Assembly (NCBI GenBank): GCA_037957365.1
Contig: JARHVA010004906.1
Span: 124,001 to 188,000, forward strand
From: Torreya grandis
Taxonomy: Eukaryota; Streptophyta; Pinopsida; Cupressales; Taxaceae
Length of the DNA: 64,000 nucleotides
Direction: 5' to 3'
Part shown: one piece after another, positions 36,992 through 49,740 of the stretch
Position numbering within the stretch: position 1 is the first letter of the stretch
Layout: the number at the start of each line of letters is the position of its first letter
Position numbers and translations under genes: made by a program
Notes under the pieces: generated by a model
Told to the model about the DNA's origin: nothing
The model's database searches: none
What the model saw: only the letters and a program-made list of their open reading frames with translations

Positions 36992-37420
36992 CATAATCCA
37001 AAATTCCAAAATAAAATCAAAGAGGATTAGAAGCTTAAATGATGAAATATGATCAATGCATCATGCATCATGGAATATATAAAAGAGAGAAGAGGTGATC
37101 AAAAATATCTCTATGGGGGATATGGATGCCTAGCTGGTAACAAAGCAATTCCTAATCTCCTTAATATATATGCACCTAATTCCTAATTATAATGAAACCT
37201 ACAACTCACCCCATGTCTTTGCCTTAAACCCTTTGACAAGAGATTAAAAAACATCACTTTCCTACACACAGGTCCAAGGTATAAGATGAATTAGTATGTT
37301 GCATGAAATTATTAAGAGATTCTTTTCATTTTTGATTTAATCATTTATTTTAATAAGTTTCATGGTTGATATTGGAATTATAAAACCATGAATTCTGGGT
37401 TCTTAAAAAAATAGGAGTAT
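36346..37420 (+). other. 3' untranslated interior of element B
   Basis: AT-rich and non-coding, between integrase and the 3' LTR. It contains a TA microsatellite (36948-36988). A possible polypurine tract, AAAAAAATAGGAG at 37405-37417, ends three bases before the presumed LTR start, but the match is weak. Confidence 0.5.
36948..36988. repeat. (TA)n microsatellite, 41 bp
   Basis: An uninterrupted TA run in the 3' part of the interior of element B. Confidence 0.95.
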
Positions 37421-40400
37421 TGACCCCTATGAGTGACTATTTGGTGTATTCAACACACCCCACATTGGTATTTTTCTTTGAAAAGTGGAGACACCCTTTA
37501 CTTTTAGAGGACATATATTATTTGGGGATGTATGAGTCTTACTATCTGAAGGAGATTTATATTTTGGAAATTAATTCATGTTTTGATGCATTTATTTTCA
37601 TTTGAAATGAATTATTAAATCTAATCTTTTCATGGAAATTTGGGAATTTAGATTAGCTTACTCATATTTTTTTCATTTAAAAGACTTTTTGTTTAGATAC
37701 TTTTAGTCTTCATAAACTATTTGTTCATAAACTTTATTTCAAGGAATTTTATTCAGATCATTTATTCCATTTGAAAAATTAGTCTTTGACAACATTATCT
37801 TTGTCAACTTTATTTCATAAATTTTTGGTATTCAAAAACTTTTCTCTCAAGAACTTTCCTTAGGGAACATTATTTCAGTTTATTTCGATCAAAAAATTTC
37901 TCTTCAGCAAATTTCCTTTGGAAATGATGGTCTTTAAAAGGTTTTGGTTATTCAAATATTTTTTGTCTTAGGCATTTTGGTCTTCAAAAAAATTTCCCTC
38001 GAGAACTTTATTTCAATTAGAAACTTTCTTTCAAACAATTTCATTCGAAAGGTTTACAATTCGGGAACTTTCTAGGAAATGACTTATCTTTGAGAACTTT
38101 GTTATTTAGAAGCTTTAATTTGGATATTTTGGATTTTGAGAGGTTTTCCTTGTAAACTTTCTCTTTGACATCTTTCATTCAAAAGGTTTATAATTTAGTA
38201 ACTTTCTATGCAACAACTTCCTCCCAAAAGATAATCTCTCTGAAGAGTACTTAGTCTTCAAGAACTATTCCTTCGACATATTTTAGAAAAAATATTTCAT
38301 CATGAATTTTTTTAAAGAGAATTTTTATTTTTGTGGTCTTTCACATGAATACAGGGCTCACCATATCATACTATTAAACCCAAAGTCAAAGTTTGACATT
38401 CTCTAATAAACCATATAGTGACAAATGTTAGAAGGAAAAGGTAACACTATGGCACCCTAAATGAGCAAGCATCCTATATGGAATGTATACTAGGATTGGG
38501 TGTTCAATTTCAAATCGAATGAAGGTGATGAGATCATAAATGTTGGTGGTTAATAGTACACAAACTAGAATGAATACATAAATCTATAACATTGAGCCCC
38601 TAACTGAGGTCATCTCATTTGATTTTTAAGAGCTCCAGCAAACTTAGCCTTATGTAATCTCAAAATCCCTAGTTATGACCATAATGACTTGTAACTCATA
38701 TAATTTAGTTTTTACACTACCATTTTTGAAAGTTTGAATTGTACTAGCATCCATCAACATTCATGGCATCTTTGTCTAGGTTTTCCATCAAGGATCCCAA
38801 TAAATACTTAGACATGAATTTTGATGGAACTATATTTGATGACCTCTATTATAATTACTCACCTCTATGAGAGGTCATAGATAATGTGTATTAATTCATA
38901 TTGGAATAATATATCTTATTCAAGGAAAAACAACTTATAGTGGACTTACTCCCATTTAAGTGACAGGCCCTTCACTATATAGCTACCAAATTAGAAGTCA
39001 TGTCATGTATAGACTTGTTATGAGGCCTATTATTTGAAGGTATAATTACTAATGGTGGTTATCTACACTATGTATACAATAACATAGTTTTGGCATACAT
39101 CTCTAGAGAATCATTCATGAGGTATTTAAGTCTCCCTATCCTAGATATTATATTTGACTTATATATTGTAGTCACATGGAATAAAAGCAATAATGTGGAG
39201 CAAGAAGGAAGTGTCTTCTCCCAGGTGAGACATTCACTATCAAATATCATACTAAAAATCCCATCCCTATCACCAAATTAAATATTGGTATTTACATATC
39301 CATGGTGTTGTTGAAATGAATCTTTAGCCACCTGAACATCCACTTCCTATATCTACAATGGGTACCCCTAATAGACCTGCTCATTACTTCATAGTGTACC
39401 TATGCATTTATGGAAGTCATTAGTGCCCACCTACATGAATAAATTATACACAAGGACAAGAGTCCCTAAGGGGACTTTTTTTATATGATGTCATACCTAC
39501 TAGATGTAGTCATGGGAATTGTGTATAGGCACCATTGGGTTGTATGGAGTTCCAACCTTGATTTTATCAATAATAGAATCTATGACTTTTATTATTTCAT
39601 TTACATATATGCCTATGTAATGAAAATTACCAAAATTATAGAGGACCTCTACCCTCAAGTTTGGATGGCTATTCATGGCCAACCTTTGGCTAGGATTTCA
39701 CCTAGTATTACCAAAACACTTTCCAATTTAGGTGATTATTGGTTCTACCCTAATTATATAATCATCATGGTTGATGGTCCTAACTTGGACCCTCTTTGAC
39801 TTCCCAATTTTATTCCCATCAAGGTGGATGAATAATAAATTTCCTTCAAAATATGGAATGGAATAGATAAATATCTAACAAAGAATAAGAAAGGCACATT
39901 CCATGGCTCCCATATCACTATTAGGAGGATGTAGTATACTTTCAGGAGGCATTTTAGGGAAGTTTGGAATGCAAGGAGAACATATGTGTTGACCATTCTA
40001 CCTCATAAGTATTGGGACCCCCATGGGATATTACAATAAAAGATCCATAGTCTAGGCATCCCATACAAATATAAGTCATTTGACCATGACTTCCTATTCA
40101 TTAATGCTAAGGATGATGAATAATTAAAATAAAGAGTAGTGACAATGAGCTTGAGTGAAGAATTATTAAGGGTAATACAAGCTTACCCTTCCCTTACACT
40201 CATATAAGCTAAATTCAAGAATTCATCTCTAGGGGGATGGATATCTTCTGATTTCTAGAGTGGTAGGCCTTATCAATAGAGAAAAATCCAAGGTCAAGAT
40301 CCCCAGTAACCATCTATCATGATGACATATCAATAAGAGAAATAAAAACTAAGTGGGGAAACATCAGTTATTGAAGAATGAGAGCAATAGATATAAGAGA

Positions 40401-43400
40401 TACCAACTTTCACACAAGAATAAGAAGAATAGACTCCTTCAATTCAAGCATCCACTATTGAACTAAGGAGAGTTAAATAGGAATTAGTAGAGGAGTTGAC
40501 AAAAGAAAAGGATAGCATCAGTAGGGAAGAGGTGGAGATAATTTTCTTAGATTATTCTAATGAGTAATAAATGGCACATATTATAATAGATTCAAAAACC
40601 TTAACATCTAGTATGACTCTCCCTCCTCTTACCCAATAGGTGATTGCTCCACAAGCTAGTAAAATGCCATTATGTTATCAAAAGAAACTAAAGGGGGAGA
40701 GACCTCAGACCCCATCCACATAAGTAACTAGAGGAGAGTCACAAACTTTAGTGGAATGTAATCTAAGTCAAGATGTAGGTGAGGAAGAACTAGAATAATC
40801 CAAGGTCTTGAGCTTGCAACCACTAAAATCAAAGGAACCCCTCAGTGGTGATCAATTTGGTAAGGGTGATCTTTCACTTCCCTCTTAGGAATTTTTCCTC
40901 TAATGTCATTACCAATCACTTCTAACATTCTTTTTCTAGTTGTTTTCACTTTCATTCATATGAAATCACTCTATGTTAGTATTTTTTTCATACACCCCAC
41001 CTTTACTCTTCCAATTACCACATTTAATTATTCAACCATTTCCCCTATAGTCTCCATCATTATGGTTTCCATTCCTTAAATTTCTATCCCTCCAACCATA
41101 GTTCTTTCCATCCTATTCACTTTTTCTCCCACTATAACAATATCTACTTTTGTCACCAAAGCTACCAACTAACCCATCACTCAAATAGTTACCTCATATA
41201 CCCAATTGGGTTCACCACTACCTTATTTAAGACAAGTCCAGACCAAAAAATTAGTAACAACTAAGAGGGCCTCCAAAAAGAAACTAGTCTAAAATAATTT
41301 GGCCCTTGATGCCCAAACCCTCCACTGAGGTTGAACCTGAACTTGAGGATCATGCACAAAAAGAAGCCCAACCATCAAATACTTCAAATATCACTCTTAT
41401 AAATTAGGCCAAGGAGTTAGGATCCTTAGCTTCTAAAAGGCCCAATTTAAATATTACTGAGCTTCACACTATAGGCTCACTTTTTGACAAAGCCATAACC
41501 TTGGTTCAGAGGGGTAGAAAAATAAAAATTGAGGATAACACTAGGAGAGGGTTCATTTTAGAGGAAAGAGAACAAATTTATTCTATTTAAAAAATGAAGG
41601 ATAGTAAAAAGGGTCAGTCCTCATACATTTATGACCTCAAGTCATATATAGACACCTATATCGATGTAGTACTATCCATATATGAGGGAATGGAACTGAC
41701 TAGAAAAGAACTAGAAGAAGAATTAGAAACTCTTAGAGAGAAAAAACAAGTGATATGAGTTCCCTACGATATAGATTAGGATGTACAAAATATGGCACTT
41801 AGGTTGTATGAAATTTTGGATATAATCCATTCTTTAATAGTTCAATTGGCTCCGCATGTAAATTTAATAACAAAATGTTTAAGCTTCTTAGAGAAGATGA
41901 GAATAAATTGAATTTCTTGGTATTATACATCCCTAATAAAACATTTAGCCACCTAAATTTGATGACCCCTCTAGAGGTAGCTAATGCATTTCATTTATAT
42001 ATCATCAAGACATAAGAGGCCTTGGATTGGGTGTCATCTTCTGAAGCTTTAGTGAAAAGCTTATAGAACAAGAAAAGTAACACAAATTTTGGGTGAAATT
42101 GAATTAACAAGAGTCTAGGATAACACAGGGAAGCTGGTATCTTAGACCACTTTTGATCAGATGATTCATCAAGTTCTATATGGTTTAAAATAGAGTATAT
42201 AAGGACTAATCTTAGAGGACATTGAAGCAAAATTGATCATAACAAGGAGGAAGGAAACAAAGGTATAAGTCTTTTGGGTTGGCTTTTGAGCCAGCAAGAT
42301 AGAGAATTTAAGGCTAATGAAATAAATAGGTAGGGTAACTAGACCTCATCTTATTTATATGAACTTAATTCACATGTAACATGCTAAGGTATACAAGTAT
42401 TATCAATATTTAGATGAAAAGAAGAAAGCAACATCAGTTCCACCTACCAGTTCTGCTCCTCAGACCCCACCTATAATTCTAATTACAACACTACCATCAA
42501 CATTAGCCCCTTCTGGTTCAATAAATACATCAATGTTTCCTCATAATTCAGCTCCAACTTTAATTCTAGTCCAAATAATATTTTAATCACCAATTACATC
42601 TCCAATCACCATGTCTACAACAACAAGCAAAATAATAGTTCCAACAATAGTTTTTAAGAGTATTAAGAAGGAGACAACTTAGCTAAAATCAAAGGCTATT
42701 TTTTTGTACAATTTGGCATGTAATGATTACAAATGAAAAATTAAGTTTTAGTTACATTCATTTTGTAATTAAAAAAAATATTTTTTCCACCATACACATG
42801 TTGCATGTTTGAGGTATATATAAGTTATGACATGTAAATGAGACTTATGATCTATTCATTCAAGATGTAATAAATTTATTTTGTACTTGGAGGATGAGGT
42901 GACCCCTTCCCCAAGTTATTTATATACATGTAGAACCCTCTTTTAAAAGGGTCAAAGTTTTGGATCAATAAATAGGAAGATATCAAGAGATTAGTTTTTA
43001 GGGAACTACGTTTTTCTTCCTTCTTCCTTTTTTGTGTTAATGAAATTGAAGTTTCTTTATCTATATTAATTCAATAATTTTGAAGTGTGTTAATGCTAAA
43101 TATGAATCTAATTATTTCAATTAATGGATATTGACATTAGATGTGTAATATAAACTAAGGATTGATAATTTTCAATGGTTTAAGTGCTTAGTAAAGGTTG
43201 AATTAATAATATGAGGTGTGTAAAGGTATCACTTTTGGTATAGTCATCTAGGCGTGAGTCATAACTACCCTAGACAACTTTCTAGTCTAAACTATAATCT
43301 CTTACATAAGGGTGTGCAAAATCAAACCTAAGAATAAAAACATTTAGTTGAGATGATTTAGCATCCTTTATTTGTTATCCCAGATTGCTAATCATGTTTG

Positions 43401-43781
43401 TTCATGAGTGTGCAATAGCTATAAACAACAAACACTTGTCTTGGAGATACTTTTCCACCAAAGAAATAGTCTTAGAAGTCACATTTTAGGAACATAAAAT
43501 ATTCTCTTATGCCTTACCCTTCTTTCCATTTTTAATTTTATTTGAGATCTACCCACCTTAGAGTAATTCTCTGCCCATATAACTCACCTTGTGGTTAATT
43601 TATAATAGACTCCATGCATTCATCCACAAAACTTGGTTAAACAACCCACAAACTCAACCTATTATTCCATCACCTGGTTATTTTAAACACATACCTATAA
43701 CTTGTGCCCTAGAGTAAAACCTTATTCTATATAGATCCAAAATGTTAGAGGCTACCTCGGTTAAACTTTATGAGGTGTGCA
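37421..43781 (+). repeat. 3' LTR of element B (about 6.36 kb)
   Basis: It begins near TGACCCCTATGAG and ends TGAGGTGTGCA, with the canonical CA preserved here but not in the other copy. It is collinear with 24285-30690 through the tandem array, the long reading frame, the TATA region and the R-U5 end. Confidence 0.7.
38763..42735 (+). pseudogene. Long LTR-borne reading frame of unknown family, right copy
   Basis: Homologue of 25635-29613, starting MASLSRFSIKDPNKYLDMNF. Longer open stretches survive here. At 39090-39281 it reads MAYISRESFMRYLSLPILDI and later EGSVFSQVRHSLSNIILKIP. At 39485-39799 it reads MMSYLLDVVMGIVYRHHWVV, then PQVWMAIHGQPLARISPSIT and LSNLGDYWFYPNYIIIMVDG. The helical part (RKELEEELETLREKKQ, about 41701-41750) and the Pro/Thr tail are present. 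One extra T near 42700 lets the frame read on past the stop used in the left copy, to about 42735. Conserved reading in both copies shows the frame was present when the element inserted. Function unknown. Confidence 0.6.
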
Positions 43782-45284
43782 TAAAACCCACATCAATAGG
43801 CCTATTTTCCTAAACCTTGGCCCTGGTATTCAAACTATTATAGATAATTATGACCAAAATTATACCATATTGAGTATTGATCCTCCTTTTAAAGAGGTAT
43901 ATTTTCTTGATTTATTTGTGCTTGTTATACTATATTTGGGTTTGATTATGATTTTTGAACCTTTTTTTTTCTAAATTATGCTTTGGTAACCATTTTTGTA
44001 CTATTTCTAAATTTGGCCCTTTTTAAATTGGTAGATGTGCCTTTGTATGTTGTTTGGATGAAGTGTCACTATATGATTCATTTTTATCCATTATCTATTA
44101 TAATTTACTTTTTAGTGCTAAACATGAATCACTATGGTGCCCATGCATTATATGATATGCACACAAAAAATTTGTATCTCCTCATTGGGTGTAGAGGAGG
44201 TAGGGTGATCAACTTAACTTTAATAATGTCCCTTAATATCTCACTGGAGATCTTATTTTACCTTTGAATGATTTTTGAATCACTACTTTTAGATGTACTT
44301 TATTTTGATTTTTTGTTATGATATGTAACATTATTTTCCATAAATTGACTAGCTGAAGATGTATAAACATGATTTACACTATTATACCCTAGAGGCCTTT
44401 GTCTCATAAATATTTTATCAATTTTTTTAATATTTTCATGTAATAGTTGATTATAATTTTATAAATCTAAAATTATCTTTCTCATACTTATAATTTGATC
44501 TCATAGAGTCTCACAAGTGTAAACCCTAGCTATTTTGGATTGAACATGCTGACACACATATTGTAGGGAAGAGGTGTGAATAGGCTGAGTATGGAGATTA
44601 ATGACATTGGTATAGGATACCTCATCTCATGGATGGATGATATCATGGACCTGGTTAAAGGTAAATTATTTATCACCCTCATTGAGATGAGGAGGAAAAG
44701 GAAACTCTTTCCTATGCAAAATATATGACTTTGAAACATGAAACATAATTATTATCTTATGTGTTAAATCCTATATGTGTGTGTGGGTTTCTTGTTAATG
44801 GAATTTCAAATAGGATAAATATAACATGCTATAATATATGACATATAATGCAATTGATATAAAGCATCATCTATATATGTGGTTATGTCTTTTCTGAGCT
44901 CATTCTGTATTAAAGGGAATAAGCATTTAAATGAAAAGTATTAGACTTTGAAACAAAAATTGATTGATTTCTTCTATCATTATGATCATGATTATATGAA
45001 TTATAAGATATATGAATCTAAAATTTGAGTTTTGGAAATAAAATTTGAGAATAAATAGAAAAATATATAAACCCTAAGTGTGTTTAGGGTCAAGGTTTTT
45101 GAATCCAGGCTTTCTTTGAACTAATTTAAAGTATATGTAAAATAAAATGAAACCTTAATGTGATTTTGATTTTAATTAGATAGGTTGTCTAAAAAAATTA
45201 TAAAATCAAAATTATTTAAAGCTAAATCTATTACACAAAATTTAGATGAATGCAATCTAGGGTTTGAATCAATATTCAAAGTAA
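43782..45284 (-). other. 5' part of the interior of element A, unassigned
   Basis: Between the right end of element B and the PBS of element A. Several 65-95-codon frames (43777-43974, 43983-44267 on plus; 44530-44739 on minus) show no family resemblance. On the element's own strand this should be leader plus start of gag, but nothing is recognisable. Confidence 0.45.
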
Positions 45285-45297
45285 GATGGGTTCACCA
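45285..45297 (-). promoter_or_regulatory. Putative primer-binding site of element A
   Basis: The minus strand reads TGGTGAACCCATC, two bases inside the LTR. TGG complements a tRNA CCA end, as a PBS must. I cannot name the tRNA. Confidence 0.5.
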
Positions 45298-45299
45298 AA

Positions 45300-46514
45300 T
45301 GATTTAACCTTTTTAGGCTTTTACAATGAGAATCCTAATGTTTGGTTAACAGGATGAGATTCTTAAATTAGTCAAATAAATATGTAATAATTAATTATAT
45401 ATATTTTATTAACTTTGACCTTGTTTAACTTTCTAATAATAGCAACAAATAGGCATAAATAGAGACTTATCTAAAAACTAACTATTGCAGATGATATGGG
45501 TTATGAAAGTTGAGATCTAGATAGTAATATGTATCATCAACATGATTCTAGTGATCATATGCTCACTGGATAGTAGTTCCCAATATAGATAGCAGTGTCA
45601 TCTATGTGTAGTGTCCTTAATGTGGCACTAATGTCCCATTTTCAAGACTATTCCTATTTTATAGGAGCACTTGTGCCTATGTATATAGGTCATGTTCCTA
45701 CATGACTAAAACCTATAGCTCTATGTTGTACCTATAAAAATTGATTTGATGTGAAAATCCTAATCTCTTTTCAAGTAGGGTATACACAATAATTTTGTGT
45801 GTTAGTAGGGTGGACTAGGCATACTCAACACCCCACTTTGTAGAGAGTTTCCTACATACCAATACTTCAAAGATGGATCAAGTTCGATGTAGTTCTCCCA
45901 CCTAGTGCTTGATGTAAGTTCAATTAAATTCTAAAATGAGAGTGGCCTTAGATGCCTTGAGTATTTTTTTAGCTTTGAAACACTTGAAAATTAGACTTAA
46001 GTTTGTTGTAGATGGTAGTATGCAAAAATTAGGGAAGAATAAGAATCAAATATCTTGATTTTGCACAAATTTATATTTGGTGTGAATATTTGTTGTATCT
46101 ATTTTCCATATAGTAAATAGATGTGGATTAGAATTGAATTTATAAGGTTATGTTACTTGTGTGGATAATAAAATGAGCTTAGGCTAATTTTCGTAGGGGC
46201 ACATATTTGAAAAACTATTCATTGGGAAGAACTAAGGCTAAGGATAGTATCACCCAATTGGGGACACTAACACCATGTGGTTGTAGTGTCCCAAATGTGA
46301 TGTTGATGTCTTCTTTGTAGAATACTAATAAATTTGGATTGGGGTTTGAGATGACAGTTATGGGACTATGTTATGAGTGGTTGTACGTGATTGTTGTCTA
46401 CTGAATGACTATAAAAGTAAGTTTAATGCTTAAGGGTAAGTCTATGGCTAGCCTAGGGATAGGTTAACTCAAGTGATACTCTTAGTATCCAATTACCACT
46501 TTTAGATGATTACA
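45300..46514 (-). repeat. 5' LTR of element A (1,215 bp)
   Basis: On the plus strand it begins TGATTTAACC and ends GATGATTACA; both TG and CA ends are kept. It matches 20034-21247 over its full length with scattered changes. Confidence 0.8.
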
Positions 46515-46566
46515 AATACTAATTAAACAAAATACTTGTATTTGTAAACTAAAGGTTATGTTAATG

Positions 46567-46895
46567 GTGAAAGATGATATTATCAAACTTCTAAAATTGG
46601 GATTCATTAAATTTGTGGACTACACTAAGCAACTCTCTAACATAATACTTATCCTTAAAAAAAACAAAATAAAAATGTTTATGAGAAACCCATCCAAGTT
46701 GGTGACCTTGTTCTAATACTCAATAATAGGATTAATAAAAATAAAAAAGAAGGTCATAAATTTAGACCTAACTTGTTAGGCCAATATTTTGTAGTAGAAT
46801 ATTTTCAAAATGGAGATTTTCATTTATACACCTTGGAGGGTAATTATTTCAATGAATTTGTGAACTCTTTACACCTAAAAAATAATTTAATATAG
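46567..46895 (+). pseudogene. Ty3/gypsy RT start fused to integrase end by deletion
   Basis: The first part reads VKDDIIKLLKLGFIKFVDYT, then LSNIILILKKN (46567-46680), the N-terminal RT segment in which a LLexGFI motif is followed by WVSPIVxVPKKNG. After a frame change the next part (46683-46895) reads KPIQVGDLVLILNNRI, then LGQYFVVEYFQNGDFHLYTL and LEGNYFNEFVNSLHLK, then a stop. This is the C-terminal end of a Ty3/gypsy integrase. Everything between (RT core, RNase H, integrase core) is missing. It begins about 50 bases from the LTR of element A, so A appears to have inserted in this older copy. Confidence 0.7.
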
Positions 46896-49740
46896 ATGTC
46901 AAATTTCACATTTGCCTCTTTTCATCAAAAAAAAATCATTATCATTTTGTATACTTGTATTTCAATTATTCTGATAGTTTAACTAGATGGATACAAGTTC
47001 ACATGATAGAACATTCAGTGCAATATACCACTTCACCTTTTCCCATTGCCCTTTATTCATTTCAGAAAAAAAATCTCAAAATAAGCATGAAATGGGAGTT
47101 TTATCTTAGTTCTTATAGGTACTACACACCTTGTTCCCATATACTTTTTTGGAAACCTTAAATACTCTAGTCTATAGACTAGTTTAGAATCTTGGCCATG
47201 GTATCATCCTCTTTTGGTTTTATCTAAGTAAAAAAATGGCATAATCTAACCAAATAATCTTATTCATCTACTTTGGTTCTTGGAGATGAGCCCTTGCATA
47301 TTAATTATTTCATAATGCCAAAGTTTTGGGATAAAATCCTTCCCAAAAAATAAATAAATAGGAAAAAAATGAGAGAGACACACTATGAAAAGTTAAGCCT
47401 ATAAAATTAAGAATTAATTACACATCTCTCACCCTTTATTGATCCTTAGTGATAAGCCATTTTTTTAAATTATTTTTTATTCAACAATGAATGTTTGCAT
47501 TTGATAGGTGTAAAACTTTAGAGAAATTAGAATGCTAAAGATATAAAATTATTAATAATTATGATTTGTAACTTGTTAAATATGGAAATATGTTATTTTT
47601 TGAAAACACTAAGAATAAATGTACTTAATGTATAATTATTTTTTTGTTTACTATTTTGGATGTTTGATAGTGAAAATTGGAAAAAGATAAGGTCATGACT
47701 ATTGAGGATTAGGAATAAAATTTTAAGATATTTCTAGACATGTGTATGCTCTATAGATAGTAGTGCAGGCCAATTGTGTCTATTGATTATGAACTTGTAT
47801 AAGTTGATTGTGGATAATAACTAATAGTGAACATAATAAAACTAAAAAAATTATAATGCAGGGGAAAAAATAGAATTTGAGAATATTCCTAGATACTGAC
47901 AACATGTAGATCAAATGTGTCCATTGAGTGGACTTGTCTTCATTGACTTTGATAAAAATATGAATATTTTACCTTTTGTGCCCATGTCTACTCAAAGGGA
48001 TAAGATGTTATAATTCTAATACTTATATGTGAATATTATTATTTTTATCATCTTTGATTTAGAAACCCTAAGGGTCATATGAGAGCTAAAAACCTAAAAA
48101 TGAGACAGGGGGAGTATAATGGGTTGAGATAACCCAAAGCATCCCATTGATTATTTAACATTACATATGTATCTGAATACCAAAAATATGGTATCAAGCC
48201 ACACATAATTGTCCCACGCTTAATGATTGTGAAATTGTGCTCCTTAATTCCATGTATGCATTATAAACATGACTTTCATACTTGAAAATGATATATTTTA
48301 AATTTTTTTGAGATTATGTACACTTGGATTATGGTTGTTCCTTGTGAATGATCTCAATCTTGTGAAGAATAGGTCAATTTTTATCAATGTAAAATAGTAT
48401 GTAAGTGCTCAATAGATAGTTCCAAGCTATGAATAATTAATTACATTTTATCTATATTCATAGAAAAACCTTTTAATAATTTCATTTAACCAATTTTATG
48501 AAACATATGTGAAGACCCAAATAGATGTTTTGATATTTTATGATCAGTTCATTAGCGTAAGATGCATCGTCCCTAGGTGGACAAGTCTATCATAGTATAC
48601 ATGTCTTCATAGAGTGGAATTATTCTAAGAAATTAGGGACAAGTGTCCTAGGTTAGAGGTATTATAAGAGTTATTTAACAAACGTTTGAGCATTAACATG
48701 GAAATTTATATGTACTAATGATATCAAACAAAGGGTTAATCCCACATATAGATAAATGGTTAAGAGGAATGGAAATTAAGATTCATGTATTTGGGTGAAA
48801 GTTAAATGGTTTAAGATGTGTCAATATTTAGAACTTTCAAGTAAATTTGACTATATTTAGGTCTCTATAGCCCTTGCATCTTACCAATTATGTGGGTTTA
48901 TAATTGGGGTGATATGCCCTTACTTGCCAACATGTATTCTTTGGTAATGAGATGATGTGTCTTCCTAGTATAATGAGGCTAAGTGTAGGTGGTCACAAAA
49001 ATAGTAAAATCAAAATTAAAAAAATGCAAAAGTGTGGAAAAATTAAAATAAATTACCCAAAAAATAGTTCTCAGATGCCCATTATAAATGGAGAATCCTT
49101 CCCTTTACCATCTACTTTAGCTAGCTATATATTGATCTAAGTCTAGAAAAATCCAATGAAAATTGTGTTTTCTAATCCTAATAGGAATTAGAATCATCCC
49201 AAACCCATAGGGATTAATTTTAGCATCTTATTCATTTTGAATGTTTTGATGAGTAACTTTTCTCTTTTCCACGTTCCACATATCCTATTATCCCTCCATT
49301 CTTGGCTACAAACTAAGCATCACTTGTCAAATAGATAAATTAGATTGATAGTTACCTATCAAATATTCATTAGCACATTCATATTTTTCAAATCATCACA
49401 TGTTAAATTTGCATATTTTTTTATAACATTAATGTCATCACATGTACATTTATAGAATTTTATCACAAAATGAGATCCATATCTATTCATTACATTTTTG
49501 ACCATCTATGATGCATAAATTGGAAAAAAAACATTATAACTAAATAAGATACTATAATGACATTAAAAACAAAAAATGGGTCATATGTATGTATGTGTGT
49601 GTGTGTATAATGTTCTATAAACATTGAGTTTATGTACATCATCTCCACACTGAGAGTACAAATGTGGTTTAAATCTCAAAAAAATTAAAATAGTGCATAA
49701 TATCATTAATCCTCCTATTTAATTATCATAAATAATACCT
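46896..49740 (+). other. Downstream of the RT/IN scrap: probable 3' region, unassigned
   Basis: No coding motif. A purine run GAGACAGGGGGAG at 48102-48114 resembles a polypurine tract. A short hairpin, GGGTTGAGATAACCC, follows at about 48120. If this is a PPT, the LTR of the old element would start near 48115, which competes with the idea that repeat C is its LTR. Confidence 0.35.

Larger units (their letters stand above)
24285..43781 (+). mobile_element. Ty3/gypsy retrotransposon B with 6.4-kb LTRs
   Basis: Two collinear repeats (about 24285-30690 and 37421-43781) flank a 6.7-kb interior with plus-strand gag, protease, RNase H, RT, RNase H and integrase, in that order and all decayed. Each LTR has a long upstream region with its own reading frame, a TATA box, and about 850 bases downstream of it. 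This is a believable U3-R-U5 layout, which argues for LTRs rather than a segmental duplication. No target duplication was found (AGAAG before, TAAAA after) and the PBS is unclear, so the outer ends may be off by tens of bases. It sits inside element A. Hand counting suggests about 20% divergence between LTRs. Confidence 0.75.
20034..46514 (-). mobile_element. LTR retrotransposon A, interrupted by element B
   Basis: Direct repeats at 20034-21247 and 45300-46514 flank the element. A perfect purine tract abuts the left LTR on the minus strand (21248-21260). A sequence starting TGG abuts the right LTR (45285-45297). The flanking five bases are AAAAC on the left and AATAC on the right, one mismatch. 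Orientation is minus. Without the inserted element B, the interior is about 4.5 kb (21248-24284 plus 43782-45299) and contains no motif I can assign, so it is either non-autonomous or decayed beyond reading. By hand count the LTRs differ at about 19% of sites in a 255-base stretch. Confidence 0.75.

Noticed and set aside
24285..43781. Segmental tandem duplication instead of LTRs
   Set aside because: The two repeats flank a gag-pol in the right order, contain a TATA box and an R-U5-like end at the expected place, and one ends with CA. A duplication remains possible because no target duplication was found.
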